Source of the DNA: Sulfurovum sp. UBA4779
Lineage (GTDB): Bacteria > Campylobacterota > Campylobacteria > Campylobacterales > Sulfurovaceae
Reading direction: 5' to 3'
Length of the DNA: 64,000 nucleotides
Assembly: GCA_002403155.1 (NCBI GenBank)
Contig: DHHF01000008.1
Span: forward strand, 124,001 to 188,000
The notes beneath the pieces are model-generated. The model made no database searches and was not told where the DNA came from. It saw only the letters and a list, made by a program, of their open reading frames with translations. Below are positions 51,825 to 61,392 of the stretch, piece by piece. The translations under genes were made by a program, and so were the position numbers. Position 1 is the stretch's first letter. Each line of letters starts with the position of its first letter.

Positions 51825-53048
51825 ATGTTATTTTTTCGTTTTTTGTGTATCTATGCTCTCTTTTTTGCATTTTCTTTTGGCATTGTTTGGGCAGATAAGA
51901 CTTCAGAAGCCTTTGCTTATCTTAATAGTTTACGAAAAAATAGCGGCCTTGTTGCGTTGAAAACCAATACACTGCTTCAAAAAGCTGCCAAAAATCATGC
52001 CCGCTATCTTATCAGACATCAAAACGGCGGACATTACGAAGATCAAAAAAAAGCAGGGTTTACAGGTGTTACCCCCACAGACAGAGTGTTATATGCCGGC
52101 TATGCCTCTAAAGCGGTGATGGAAAATGTATCGGTCAACACAAAAAACGCCGAAGAATCGATTGATACTCTTTTGGCAGGAATTTATCATCGATTTGTGT
52201 TTTTAAATTTTGAGAAAGATGAAATAGGTATCGGCTATGCATCCAAACAAGAAAGAAAAGGGTTCTTTTCTGCCTATGTGTATGATCTTGGCTCAACTGC
52301 TGCCAATGCGTTGTGCAAAACATCATATCCGATGCAAAACGGGGTGTATTATATACAAAATATATGCAAAAATGCTTCGCTTGCCATACCCAATGCCCTT
52401 TATCAGCAAAAAGAGGATGAAATACGTCAAAAAAATAGCGATATCATCATGTATCCTTATGCCAACCAGCACAATGTGCCGCCTGTTTTTTTTGATGAGT
52501 CTCCCGATCCTTTGCCCGAATATAAAGTAAGCGGGTTTCCTATAAGCGTACAATTTAATCCTTCAAGATTTAATGAGGTAAAACTTATAAAATTTCAGCT
52601 TTTTGACGAAAAGCAAAAAGAGATCAAAAGAAAAAAAATTTTAACACATCAAAATGATATGCACCGGCGCTTTACTCCGCTACAGTTCGCTTTGATGCCT
52701 TTGAAAAGATTGGAGTATGGCAAAACATATCGTGTTAAATTTGAAGCTTTATGTGACGGAAAGGCTGTTAAAAGATATTGGAAATTTACTACCTCAAAAC
52801 CGGAAGGAAAATTTCATAAAATTACACAAAAACATACAACTTTGAAGATCAAAAAAGGCCAAAAAAATGTTTTTTACTTTGAGCCCAAACACCCCAAAGA
52901 TTTGCTTGCGTGTGTTTCTTATACGACAGGAATCCGTATAGGGTGCATCGACCAAAATACGCTTTGGGCTACCGTGCCTTTAGATTTCCCTGATCAAAGC
53001 TATGTGCTGAAGGCAGGAAACAGAAGCGTTAAACTTCTGATCGATTAA
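51825..53048 (+). CDS. CAP/SCP-domain secreted protein
   Basis: A 407-residue protein with a signal peptide (LCIYALFFAFSFGIVWA). Residues 25-165 are a CAP (CRISP/PR1/SCP) domain: LNSLRKNSGLVALKTNTLLQ, AAKNHARYLIRHQNGGHYED, MENVSVNTKNAEESIDTLL and GIGYASKQERKGFFSAYVYD. The His in NHARYL and in GGHYED match the domain's conserved His positions. Residues 230-400 look like two Ig-like or beta-sandwich domains. It is probably periplasmic or surface-located; role unknown. It is convergent with sppA, overlapping four bases. Confidence 0.82.
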   Translation: MLFFRFLCIYALFFAFSFGIVWADKTSEAFAYLNSLRKNSGLVALKTNTLLQKAAKNHARYLIRHQNGGHYEDQKKAGFTGVTPTDRVLYAGYASKAVMENVSVNTKNAEESIDTLLAGIYHRFVFLNFEKDEIGIGYASKQERKGFFSAYVYDLGSTAANALCKTSYPMQNGVYYIQNICKNASLAIPNALYQQKEDEIRQKNSDIIMYPYANQHNVPPVFFDESPDPLPEYKVSGFPISVQFNPSRFNEVKLIKFQLFDEKQKEIKRKKILTHQNDMHRRFTPLQFALMPLKRLEYGKTYRVKFEALCDGKAVKRYWKFTTSKPEGKFHKITQKHTTLKIKKGQKNVFYFEPKHPKDLLACVSYTTGIRIGCIDQNTLWATVPLDFPDQSYVLKAGNRSVKLLID

Positions 53049-53896
53049 AGCGATGCTTTAAGGCCGTAAAAATAATTTTGTATTTTCAAAACGGTTTCAT
53101 TCCCCAGCTGATCCATAAATGTCTCAAGTTTGTCTTTTTCTTTCCATACGGGATTTTTAACATTTGCCAGCAGGGCAAGCTGTGCTTTTGCGGTGCTCAT
53201 TGTGCCTATTTCATCTATGAGCCCTGCAGTTTTTGCCCTCACGGGTGAAAAAATATGTGCATCTGCATAATGGGCGGAGTTGTTGACATCTAACCCCCGG
53301 GCAGAAGCAACATCTTGAACGAAGAGCATATAGGTGTCATGCGTCAATGTCTCAAGTTCGGCACGCTCTTGCTGTGTCCATTCTCTGGTGGGGGTGCCGG
53401 CTTCTTTATAGGTGCCTTGTTTGACGATTTGGGGCTTGATGCCTATTTTGTCCATCAATTCTTTGATGTTGGCACTCTCCATAATGACACCGATGGATCC
53501 GACGATTGCACCCGGATTGGCGATAATTTTGTTGGCATAGATAGCGCTATAATAGCTTCCGCTTGCCATAATCCCGCTGGCATACGCAATCACTGGCTTA
53601 TGCTGTTTGAGCTCTTTAATGGCATAGGCAATTTCAATAGAAGGCGGAACCGACCCTCCGGGCGAGTTGACATTGAGCAGGACCCCTTTAATGGAAGGAT
53701 CATTTTGTGCTTTTTCGATTTGTTTGACAATGTCATCTGCATCAATAATGGGCCCAAACAGATCAATCCTTTGAAGGTTCGGCGGATTGAGCGGTGCGGT
53801 TTGGGGCATCAGAACAACCAGCACAATAAGCAAAAAAAGCATGCCTAAAAAATGCTGCCCTATCCATTTGATGATGTTTCCCAGTGTTTTAAACAT
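53045..53896 (-). CDS. sppA: Signal peptide peptidase SppA
   Basis: A 283-residue membrane-anchored serine protease (S49) with an N-terminal helix (FLGMLFLLIVLVVLMPQT). The nucleophile Ser is in SGIMASGSYYSAIYANKI and the general-base Lys in a segment near VKQGTYKEAGTPTREW; LLNVNSPGGSVPPSIEI is the oxyanion region. It degrades cleaved signal peptides. The short form (about 280-290 residues) is typical of these bacteria. It overlaps the mqnX stop by eight bases and follows AAGGAGAG. Confidence 0.93.
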   Translation of the reverse strand: MFKTLGNIIKWIGQHFLGMLFLLIVLVVLMPQTAPLNPPNLQRIDLFGPIIDADDIVKQIEKAQNDPSIKGVLLNVNSPGGSVPPSIEIAYAIKELKQHKPVIAYASGIMASGSYYSAIYANKIIANPGAIVGSIGVIMESANIKELMDKIGIKPQIVKQGTYKEAGTPTREWTQQERAELETLTHDTYMLFVQDVASARGLDVNNSAHYADAHIFSPVRAKTAGLIDEIGTMSTAKAQLALLANVKNPVWKEKDKLETFMDQLGNETVLKIQNYFYGLKASL

Positions 53897-55100
53897 ATTG
53901 CTCTCCTTCTATATAGACTTGTGAAGCCTCCTTGGTATGCAAGATGGTCCAAAGAGGAATCTCTTCTACTCTTTTAGGGGCATCAGGCAGAGTGATGAGG
54001 GTAAAGTCCGCCGATTTTCCCGGTTCGATCTTTCCGCAATCAAGATTCAATATTTGTGCCGCATCCGAAGTGACGGCCTGGATGAGTTTTGCGGCCAAAC
54101 TTTTAAGCTCCAGGCGCTCGTGCATCATAAGCGCTGCTCTAAGTTCATCAAACAGCGAAAGCGTGTTGTTGGAGCTGAGCCCATCCGTGGCAAGAGAAAA
54201 AGGAAGGTTTAGTTTTTCCAGTGCAAGCCTTCCGCACCCCAAATAACGGTTGGATCGCGGGCAGTGTGCGATAGAGTGGCCTTGTTTGCTTAAATGTTCC
54301 AACTCCTTTTCGCTGGCCTGGGTGCAATGGGTAAAATGGGTGGGATACCCGTCAAAGGCTTCGATAAATTCTTTGGCTGTCGTAAAAGGCCGGCTTTGGT
54401 TGAAATAGGTTTCAAAAAAAGGTTTGAATTCTCCGTCTCCATCATCCAGCCATGATCTTTCGGCCTGGCTTTCAAGCAAGTGTGCACTGAGGGGATAATG
54501 ATTTTCTTTGGCGATTTTGACAATGCGTTTGAGTGCAACCGGATGGACCGAATAGGGTGCGTGTATTGCAATACCGGGGATAATCCGATCTTTTTCGTAG
54601 CGGCATGATGTTTTGAGCCGTTCCTGAAAATCAGCATAAAGTATATCGATATTTTGAGGATTGCTTCCTATAAACTCATTAAAAAAAACGACCCTTTGGG
54701 GAGCTTTAATACAAACTTCAAGCTCAAGGCCAAAACTGGAAATAGCGCCAAAAGAGGTTATCCCTGAGCGAAGCATCTCGTTGCAGGCATTCTGCATGAT
54801 GTGTGTATCGCAGCCTTTGGTAAGTGCATCGCGATCGTCGATGACCGAATAGAGCCAGGGAATGAATGAGCCGTATTCCAATGTGGTTTTATTGGAAGAA
54901 AATTCAAGGTGTACGTGGGTGTTGATAAAGCCGGGATAGAGTACGCAATGGGGTGCAGCGGCCATTACGCTGGCATCGGGATATTTTTTTTGTAATATTC
55001 CCAGAGGCAACACTTCGATAATGGTTTTTTCAAATGCGATTGCATGGCCCGTTAAAAAACCTGCGGGAGTGTAGATATAGTCCGCCGCTATTATTTTCAT
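53889..55100 (-). CDS. mqnX: Aminofutalosine deaminase family amidohydrolase
   Basis: A 403-residue zinc amidohydrolase. The metal site is PGFINTHVHLEFS, with further ligands in HAPYSVHPVALKR, HLLESQAERSW and the SLATDGLSSNNTLSLFDELR region. It deaminates 6-amino-6-deoxyfutalosine in the futalosine pathway to menaquinone, the quinone of most epsilonproteobacteria; a chlorohydrolase-like deaminase of another purine is the alternative. The ATG at 55100 follows TTG 55103. It is followed by sppA, an order I recall from C. jejuni (Cj0067c-Cj0068). Confidence 0.85.
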   Translation of the reverse strand: MKIIAADYIYTPAGFLTGHAIAFEKTIIEVLPLGILQKKYPDASVMAAAPHCVLYPGFINTHVHLEFSSNKTTLEYGSFIPWLYSVIDDRDALTKGCDTHIMQNACNEMLRSGITSFGAISSFGLELEVCIKAPQRVVFFNEFIGSNPQNIDILYADFQERLKTSCRYEKDRIIPGIAIHAPYSVHPVALKRIVKIAKENHYPLSAHLLESQAERSWLDDGDGEFKPFFETYFNQSRPFTTAKEFIEAFDGYPTHFTHCTQASEKELEHLSKQGHSIAHCPRSNRYLGCGRLALEKLNLPFSLATDGLSSNNTLSLFDELRAALMMHERLELKSLAAKLIQAVTSDAAQILNLDCGKIEPGKSADFTLITLPDAPKRVEEIPLWTILHTKEASQVYIEGEQYV

Positions 55101-55165
55101 CAATGCTATCCTTTAATACTATTTAGATAAAATGATACCCAAAATAAATAAATAAGGTAATTCTA

Positions 55166-55645
55166 ATGAAAATTGTCGTTATACAAGGTCCAAATCTGAA
55201 TATGCTCGGCGTAAGAGAACAAAATATCTATGGTTCAATGAAATTGGAGGATATCCATACGCAAATGAAGGCATATGCGGATCAAAATCAACTTGAAATC
55301 GAATTTTTTCAAAGCAACCTTGAAGGTGAAATCGTAGATCGCATCCAAGAATGTTTGGGAGATGCAGACGGTATCATTATCAATCCTGCAGCCTATACCC
55401 ATACCTCTATCGCGATTCGTGATGCCATAGCAGCCGTACAGATCCCCACTATCGAGGTGCATCTATCAAATATTCACCAAAGAGAGGAATTTAGGCACGT
55501 TTCTTTGACTGCGCCGGTATGTGCGGGCCAGATCGTAGGAATGGGGCCGTTTGGCTATCATTTGGCAATGGTGGGAATGAGACAGATACTCGGCGAAGTG
55601 GCAGCGATGAGGGCGCGTATGCAAAAAACGCAAGCACAGGCATAA
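55166..55645 (+). CDS. aroQ: 3-dehydroquinate dehydratase, type II
   Basis: A 159-residue enzyme of the shikimate pathway. Seen are the N-terminal [19 protein letters not shown], the catalytic [32 protein letters not shown] and the [11 protein letters not shown] tail. Twelve subunits assemble in type II enzymes. It starts at ATG 55166 and is divergent from mqnX; a TAAAAT before it may be its -10 box. Confidence 0.95.
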   Translation: MKIVVIQGPNLNMLGVREQNIYGSMKLEDIHTQMKAYADQNQLEIEFFQSNLEGEIVDRIQECLGDADGIIINPAAYTHTSIAIRDAIAAVQIPTIEVHLSNIHQREEFRHVSLTAPVCAGQIVGMGPFGYHLAMVGMRQILGEVAAMRARMQKTQAQA

Positions 55646-55702
55646 ACAAAATAAAATTTAATTTGTAAAGATAGCTTTTAAAGTTCAAACCAAAGAGGCC
55701 GA

Positions 55703-56722
55703 ATGAATTATATGCTCAAAGATGAAAACGCTATCTATTATGAATGTGGCTATAGCTGCGACAATGCCCTTTATCTGAGATTGGGAAGCGAAGCTTTTTT
55801 GATCACCGATAGCCGATATATGATCGAAGCACAAGAGAATGTGCAAAATGCGCAAGTGGTGATTGACAGCGATCTGTATGGTGCAGCCGTGAAACTTTTG
55901 GAGCAATCAAAAGCAAAAAAGGTCATTTTCGATCCAAAAGAGTGGACGGTGGCAGGATACGAAAAGATACGTTCGCAGTGCAAGATCGATTTTGAAGCGG
56001 TTGCGGACTACTCTCATAAAAAACGCATTATTAAAAGTGATAATGAGCTTAAAATTCTTGCCAAAGCTGCCAAGCTTGGAGCTAAAGCGTTTGATAAATT
56101 GGCCAAAGTTTTCAAAGAAAAGGGCACAGGCAAAGATGAATTTCATCTTACCTATATGGCAAAATCTGTTTTGAGCGATTTTGGAAAACGCGAACTTAGT
56201 TTTAGTCCCATTGTGGCAATCGGAGCCAATGCGGCCAAACCGCATGCAATGCCGACACAGCGCATGCTTCGCAAAGATAATCTTTTGCTGGTGGATGCCG
56301 GCTTGAAATATAAACGATATTGTTCTGACAGAACACGCACCGTACGGTTTGATAAAAATTTTACTTTCCGTTCCCAACAATCTTTTGGCAGCAAAAAAAT
56401 ACAAAAAGCCTACGATGCGGTACGCAAAGCACATGACAATGCAATCGCTAAAGCACGCTCCGGAATGCAAGCCAAAGAGATAGATGCGTTGGCAAGGGGT
56501 ATTATCGAAAAAGCAGGTTTTGGAGAATATTTTGTTCATTCTACGGGCCATGGTGTAGGGCTTGATATTCATGAGATGCCTTACATTTCAAGTAAATCCG
56601 ATACGGTGATTGAGGACGGTATGGTCTATACCATTGAACCGGGAATTTATATACCGGGAAAATTTGGAATTCGTATCGAAGATATGGTGGCGATGGTAGA
56701 TGGAAAGGCCGTGATATTATAA
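55703..56722 (+). CDS. pepQ: Aminopeptidase P/Xaa-Pro dipeptidase family protein (M24)
   Basis: A 339-residue pita-bread-fold metallopeptidase. The N-terminal creatinase-like domain holds ECGYSCDNALYLRLGSEAFL, and the catalytic part the metal ligands in LLLVDAGLKYKRYCSDRTRTV, STGHGVGLDIHEMPYI and YTIEPGIYIPGKFGIRIEDMVA. It releases N-terminal residues before proline or cleaves Xaa-Pro dipeptides; which one is uncertain. It sits between aroQ and folK, as in Helicobacter. Confidence 0.9.
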   Translation: MNYMLKDENAIYYECGYSCDNALYLRLGSEAFLITDSRYMIEAQENVQNAQVVIDSDLYGAAVKLLEQSKAKKVIFDPKEWTVAGYEKIRSQCKIDFEAVADYSHKKRIIKSDNELKILAKAAKLGAKAFDKLAKVFKEKGTGKDEFHLTYMAKSVLSDFGKRELSFSPIVAIGANAAKPHAMPTQRMLRKDNLLLVDAGLKYKRYCSDRTRTVRFDKNFTFRSQQSFGSKKIQKAYDAVRKAHDNAIAKARSGMQAKEIDALARGIIEKAGFGEYFVHSTGHGVGLDIHEMPYISSKSDTVIEDGMVYTIEPGIYIPGKFGIRIEDMVAMVDGKAVIL

Positions 56723-56731
56723 GGAAAAGAT

Positions 56732-57295
56732 ATGCTAAAAAGACAGCTTGACAGTTGCAATACGCTGATGAGGGCATTTCACTTTCCTTATATGTCATCA
56801 AAAAGAGGCGGACGAAAAGCGCTGCTGGGGATCGGCGGAAATATGGGAGATACGATTCGCCGCTTCGAGCATCTGTTTTGGTATTTTGGCCGTTCCGCGT
56901 ATATCCGTATCCTGCAAACGGCGCCAATTTTAAAAAATCCGCCTTTTGGATATACACAGCAGGATGATTTTTACAATACCCTTATGCTGGTGGAAACTTC
57001 TTTGCAGCCAAAAGCATTATTGCGGTATTTGCTGAAAGTAGAGAAAGATTTCGGCCGCAAACGGCTTTTTAAGGATGGGCCGCGAACGCTTGATATCGAC
57101 ATTATATTTTATGAAAAAGTAAAACTCAATACACATAATTTAATACTGCCTCATCCTAGATGGGCGCAAAGAGACTCGGTACTGATTCCTTTGGCATATC
57201 TCAGACGAAAAAATATAAAAGAAAAAATTCTTCAAAAGGAATATGTCTATAAAATAAGGAAAAAGCAGAAGAATGAGAAATTTTTGTTTTATTGA
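56732..57295 (+). CDS. folK: 2-amino-4-hydroxy-6-hydroxymethyldihydropteridine pyrophosphokinase
   Basis: A 187-residue folate biosynthesis enzyme. The signature ALLGIGGNMGDTIRRFEHLF, the LKNPPFGYTQQDDFYNTLML segment, KDFGRKRLFKDGPRTLDID and ILPHPRWAQRDSVLIPLA are all present. About 30 residues precede the usual start; the ATG at 56732 follows AAGGAAAAGAT. Adjacent to flhF, as is usual in this phylum. Confidence 0.93.
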   Translation: MLKRQLDSCNTLMRAFHFPYMSSKRGGRKALLGIGGNMGDTIRRFEHLFWYFGRSAYIRILQTAPILKNPPFGYTQQDDFYNTLMLVETSLQPKALLRYLLKVEKDFGRKRLFKDGPRTLDIDIIFYEKVKLNTHNLILPHPRWAQRDSVLIPLAYLRRKNIKEKILQKEYVYKIRKKQKNEKFLFY

Positions 57296-57321
57296 AAAGA
57301 ATTTAATCAAAAGGCAATAGA

Positions 57322-58302
57322 ATGATAAAAGAAACGTTTGTGGCTTCTGATCCAAAGAGTGCCTACGAACAGGCTGTTAAAAAATACGGAGACAATATCA
57401 CGCTGATCTCTGCCAAGCAAATAACATACGAAGACGGAAAATTGCGCAGCGAAATTGTTGTGGAAGTCGCTAAAAATCTTTTTATAAAAAAATCTTTTGG
57501 CAAAATGCCGGCAGCCGGTGCGGCAGACGAAGTCAAAGCATTATTGGCAGATAAAGGGATCTCTTCTGAGTGGCTTGACGGGATGCTTGATGCAATTGAA
57601 GAAGCTTCGATTTTGGAGGACAAATCTCTTCTGGTTTCTTATCTGATCGGAGAGATTGATGAAGCGTTGAAGGTGAAAAAAGAAGATCTCTCATTGCCAA
57701 AAATCATGATGCTTGTCGGCCCTACCGGTTCAGGAAAAACGACTACAATTGCGAAATTGGCTGCGCGCTATGCTTATTTGATGGAGAAGCCTTATAAAGT
57801 TGCCTTATTGAATTTAGACAACTATAAAGTGGGTGCAGTTGAGCAATTGGAGCATTATGCCGATATTATGCAAATAGAGCATGTATCCATTGCTTCGACA
57901 GATGAATTTAGAAAAAATCTTGAACGTTTTGCAGATTATGATATCATATTGATCGATACGGCAGGTATGTCCCCTTATGATACGCGCAAATTTATCAAAA
58001 CGATAGGGTTTGTTGCCTGCGGCAGTGAAAAACAGATCGAAGTTTCTTTGGTGTTGGCAGCTACGGTCAAATATGAAGACATGGAAGATATTTATAAAAA
58101 TTTTTCTTTTTTGAATCTTGACAATGTGATCGTAACGAAGTTCGACGAAACGAAACATTTTGGAACATTGCTGAATTTTATGCTGCTGTATAAATTGCCT
58201 ATGAGCTATTTTTCCACCGGACAAGAAGTTCCGGATGATCTTATGCCGGCAAATAAAGAGTATCTTTTGGAACAATTCATCGGGGATATGGATGAAAAAT
58301 GA
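57322..58302 (+). CDS. flhF: FlhF-like SRP-family GTPase, short form
   Basis: A 326-residue GTPase. The N-terminal ETFVASDPKSAYEQAVKKYGD matches the FlhF basic domain, and the NG domain has P-loop VGPTGSGKTTTIAKLAARYA, DTAGMSPYD and TKFDETKHFG. C. jejuni and H. pylori FlhF are about 450-480 residues as I recall, so the linker between the B and NG domains is much reduced. FlhF places polar flagella and in campylobacters enables flagellar gene expression. No flhG follows; instead a SpoA-like gene overlaps its 3' end by 11 bases. Confidence 0.85.
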   Translation: MIKETFVASDPKSAYEQAVKKYGDNITLISAKQITYEDGKLRSEIVVEVAKNLFIKKSFGKMPAAGAADEVKALLADKGISSEWLDGMLDAIEEASILEDKSLLVSYLIGEIDEALKVKKEDLSLPKIMMLVGPTGSGKTTTIAKLAARYAYLMEKPYKVALLNLDNYKVGAVEQLEHYADIMQIEHVSIASTDEFRKNLERFADYDIILIDTAGMSPYDTRKFIKTIGFVACGSEKQIEVSLVLAATVKYEDMEDIYKNFSFLNLDNVIVTKFDETKHFGTLLNFMLLYKLPMSYFSTGQEVPDDLMPANKEYLLEQFIGDMDEK

Positions 58303-58759
58303 AACACAAGCGGTTCGTTTGGCAAACATGATGCAAAGACAGCCGCTTTGTCCCAAATATGAGCTTGCCCTTCCGTTGATTCAGATCAAAAAAAGCGCAC
58401 TTAAAAAACTAAGCGAAGGCGATGTGCTGCTTTTAGGGTTTGAAAACCTTGAAATGATATTGATGGAGGGTCAAAAAAATATTGCCGAAGCCAGGTTGGA
58501 AAGAACGCGGCAAAACAGCATCGAAATCGTTTCATTAAATCAAAAAATACAAAATCAGATGGGTGAAAAAAAGTACAAATTACTTAAATGCTCTTTTGGT
58601 TTTGTTCAAAGCAGAAAAATCGAAGTCGGACACAAGATAAGCATTTCATCGTTAAACCTTGAAGCGGTGGAACTTTTTACCGGAGAAACCTGTGTTGCTC
58701 AAGGTTTTTTGGTAAATGTGGATGAAGAGATCGCGATACAGATAAAAAAAGTGAACTAA
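58292..58759 (+). CDS. SpoA-domain (FliM/FliN-like) protein
   Basis: A 155-residue cytoplasmic protein. The C-terminal half, [20 protein letters not shown] followed by [20 protein letters not shown], matches the SpoA/FliN pattern (GxxI, hydrophobic beta strands, AxG, VDE). The first half, [20 protein letters not shown], looks like a second, weaker SpoA unit. SpoA domains form the flagellar switch C-ring and secretion sorting platforms. It starts inside flhF (overlap 11) and ends one base before mnmA. The assignment is by pattern, not alignment. Confidence 0.55.
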   Translation: MKNETQAVRLANMMQRQPLCPKYELALPLIQIKKSALKKLSEGDVLLLGFENLEMILMEGQKNIAEARLERTRQNSIEIVSLNQKIQNQMGEKKYKLLKCSFGFVQSRKIEVGHKISISSLNLEAVELFTGETCVAQGFLVNVDEEIAIQIKKVN

Positions 58760-58760
58760 A

Positions 58761-59780
58761 ATGAAAAAAAAAGTATTGGTTGGGATGAGCGGGGGCGTAG
58801 ATTCTACGGTTGCAGCGGTCTTGCTCCAAAAAGAGGGCTATGAAGTCGAGGGTGTTTATATGAAGCTTCACCACAAAGAAGGATATCATGAACAAAATTT
58901 CCTCAAAGCAAAACGCGTGTGTGATTACCTTGGGATCAAAATCCATTTTAAGGATTTTTCCGAAGCATTTCAAAAAGAAGTGTACAACTATTTTGTGGAA
59001 AGCTATAAGCAGGGATTGACGCCCAATCCCTGTGTCATGTGCAACAGAACGATCAAGTTTGGAAAAATGATCACCTTTGCAGACGAAATCGGAGCTGATT
59101 TTGTGGCAACGGGGCATTATCTGAAATGTGACGGAGCGTTTATCTATGAAGCGGAAGATCTTGGCAAAGACCAGAGTTATTTTTTGTGCGAAGTCAAAAA
59201 AGAGGTCTTGCCACGATTGGTTTTTCCGTTGGGTTCATGGATAAAAGAAGATGTTAAAAAATATGCTGCCGATATCGAAGTGCTTCAAGATTTTGCCGCA
59301 CAAAAAGAGAGTTCTGAAATCTGTTTTGTTGAAAACACTTACGATGAGGTGCTGGCAAAGCATATCAATATTGATATGCCGGGTGAAACAGTGGATATGC
59401 AAGGCAATGTTGTCGGAACGCATAAGGGCTATATGCATTATACGATAGGCAAAAGAAGAGGATTTTTTGTCAATGGAGCACATGATCCTCATTTTGTACT
59501 GGATATCAGGCCTGAAACAAATCAGATCGTTGTCGGGACAAGAGAAAAACTTGCGGTAGAAAGCTTTGAGGTAACACAGCTCAATTTGTTTGAAGAAAAA
59601 AAAGAGTTTGAATGCAGAGTCAAAGTGCGTTACAGAACCCGTGCGGTTTCTTGTCATGTAAGCATAGAGAACGAAAAAGCCAAAGTGGTTTTGCATGAAC
59701 CTGTATTTGGGCTGGCAAAAGGACAGATCGCGGCATTTTATGAGAAGGATAAGCTGATAGGCGGCGGAGTGATTTGCTAA
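58761..59780 (+). CDS. mnmA: tRNA-uridine 2-sulfurtransferase MnmA
   Basis: A 339-residue enzyme that thiolates U34 in tRNA-Lys, -Glu and -Gln. The PP-loop [20 protein letters not shown], the catalytic Cys in [33 protein letters not shown] and the second Cys in ESSEICFVE are present. The sulfur relay partner genes are not in this window. In C. jejuni mnmA is a few genes downstream of the flagellar switch genes, as I recall. Confidence 0.96.
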   Translation: MKKKVLVGMSGGVDSTVAAVLLQKEGYEVEGVYMKLHHKEGYHEQNFLKAKRVCDYLGIKIHFKDFSEAFQKEVYNYFVESYKQGLTPNPCVMCNRTIKFGKMITFADEIGADFVATGHYLKCDGAFIYEAEDLGKDQSYFLCEVKKEVLPRLVFPLGSWIKEDVKKYAADIEVLQDFAAQKESSEICFVENTYDEVLAKHINIDMPGETVDMQGNVVGTHKGYMHYTIGKRRGFFVNGAHDPHFVLDIRPETNQIVVGTREKLAVESFEVTQLNLFEEKKEFECRVKVRYRTRAVSCHVSIENEKAKVVLHEPVFGLAKGQIAAFYEKDKLIGGGVIC

Positions 59781-59796
59781 AGATATCGCGTCATTT

Positions 59797-60333
59797 TTAC
59801 TCTTCTTTGGGTTGGGTTTGATCTTCTAACTTTTTTTCATTTCTTGCCACGGTTTTGGAATCTTTCTCTTTTTGAACCGAAGCGATCCAGAGCCGGTTGA
59901 TTAAAAAATAGACCAAGCCCGAAATTACGAGAGAATAAAAAGCAGTTCCCACATAAAGGGGTACAAGGATATCTGAAAAATGGGAAGTAAACCACTCTAT
60001 GGTAAGCTCGATATCTTGGATGCCTTTGCGCCCCAAGATAAAATTGCCCGTCAGATACTCTATAAAGTAAACAAAAGGCATCGTAAAAGGATTGGTAAGC
60101 CAAACCATGGAGATCGCGATGGGTACGTTAAAGCGGATAAAAGGCGTGGTGGCGATCACTGCAAGCATTTGCATCGGCATGGGGATAAATGCCCAAAAAA
60201 GGCCGACAAAAACCCCTTTGCTTACGGTTTTTCTGTTGATGGAAAGATAGGTTTTTGGAAGATTGTATTTGTCTAAAAAAGTGTCTATTTTGCTTTTTTC
60301 TGCCGGCCTTTTTTTAAAGACTTTACGTATCAT
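59797..60333 (-). CDS. DUF2062 membrane protein
   Basis: A 178-residue inner-membrane protein. The signature RKTVSKGVFVGLFWAFIP, followed by MPMQMLAVIATTPFIRFNVP and ISMVWLTNPFTMPFVYFIEY, is that of DUF2062. Three to four hydrophobic helices are present with a charged N-terminus and a KE-rich tail. The function is unknown; members are found near glycan or lipid A genes in other bacteria. AGGAG precedes the ATG at 60333. Convergent with mnmA, divergent from prs. Confidence 0.85.
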   Translation of the reverse strand: MIRKVFKKRPAEKSKIDTFLDKYNLPKTYLSINRKTVSKGVFVGLFWAFIPMPMQMLAVIATTPFIRFNVPIAISMVWLTNPFTMPFVYFIEYLTGNFILGRKGIQDIELTIEWFTSHFSDILVPLYVGTAFYSLVISGLVYFLINRLWIASVQKEKDSKTVARNEKKLEDQTQPKEE

Positions 60334-60407
60334 GCCGCTCCTGCTGAAATCATTTATAGAAGTGTAGTGTCGCAGAGCTTTAAATCACCTTTTTATCAAG
60401 TTTAGTG

Positions 60408-60413
60408 TAAAAT
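60408..60413 (+). promoter_or_regulatory. Candidate -10 box of prs-lepA
   Basis: TAAAAT at 60408-60413 is preceded by AGTG; the start of prs is 44 bases downstream. No clear -35. Confidence 0.35.
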
Positions 60414-60456
60414 ACGCTCCGATACAATAAACAAATAGATACAAAAGGGCGCATAG

Positions 60457-61392
60457 ATGGGCGGATATATGATTTTTTCGGGCACGGCAAATCCAGAACT
60501 TGCAAAGCAGATAGCAAATTACCTTGAGATGCCTCTTTCAAATGCAACAATCAATCGCTTTTCCGATGGTGAGATTAACGTACAGATCGCAGAGAGTGTG
60601 CGCGGCAAAGACGTTTTTATCGTGCAGCCTACTTGCGCACCTACCAATGACAACCTGATGGAGCTGCTTATCATGACGGATGCGCTCAAGCGCTCTTCTG
60701 CCAAGTCGATTACGGCCGTAGTACCCTATTATGGCTATGCCAGACAAGACAGAAAAGCTGCGCCAAGAGTTCCCATTTCTGCAAAACTGGTAGCCAATCT
60801 GATGGAAACGGCAGGCATAACCCGGGTAGTAACGGTAGACTTGCATGCTTCTCAAATCCAAGGCTTTTTTGATATCCCGGTGGACAATTTGTACGGGGCT
60901 ATTTTGTTTATAGATTATATTAAATCTAAAAATCTTCCAAACCCCATCATCGCATCTCCGGATATCGGGGGTGTGGCAAGAGCAAGATATTTTGCGAAAA
61001 AACTCGGCCTTGATATGGTTATCGTTGATAAAAGACGCGAAAAAGCCAATGTAGCAGAAGTGATGAATATCATCGGTGACGTCAAAGGCAGGGATGTCAT
61101 TTTGATCGATGATATGATCGATACTGCAGGGACGATGCTCAAAGGCGCAGCCGCCCTTAAAAAACTCGGTGCAAATTCAGTCATGGCATGCTGTACCCAT
61201 CCTGTGCTTTCCGGACCGGCTTATGAGCGTATCGAAGAGGGAGATCTGGATGAGCTGGTAGTGGCAAATACTATTCCGATGCAACAGCAATCTTCTAAGA
61301 TAAAAATGCTTTCAACGGCCTCTATGCTTGGCGAAGTGATACGAAGAGTACACAATAATGAGAGTGTAAATTCACTGTTTGAGACAAATTAA
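60457..61392 (+). CDS. prs: Ribose-phosphate pyrophosphokinase
   Basis: A 311-residue enzyme that makes PRPP from ribose 5-phosphate and ATP, for nucleotides, histidine and tryptophan. Seen are the Mg-ATP loop [39 protein letters not shown] and the PRPP-binding [20 protein letters not shown]. Start ATG 60457 (MGGYMIFSG) with an alternative at 60469. It overlaps lepA by one base (TAATG). Confidence 0.96.
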   Translation: MGGYMIFSGTANPELAKQIANYLEMPLSNATINRFSDGEINVQIAESVRGKDVFIVQPTCAPTNDNLMELLIMTDALKRSSAKSITAVVPYYGYARQDRKAAPRVPISAKLVANLMETAGITRVVTVDLHASQIQGFFDIPVDNLYGAILFIDYIKSKNLPNPIIASPDIGGVARARYFAKKLGLDMVIVDKRREKANVAEVMNIIGDVKGRDVILIDDMIDTAGTMLKGAAALKKLGANSVMACCTHPVLSGPAYERIEEGDLDELVVANTIPMQQQSSKIKMLSTASMLGEVIRRVHNNESVNSLFETN

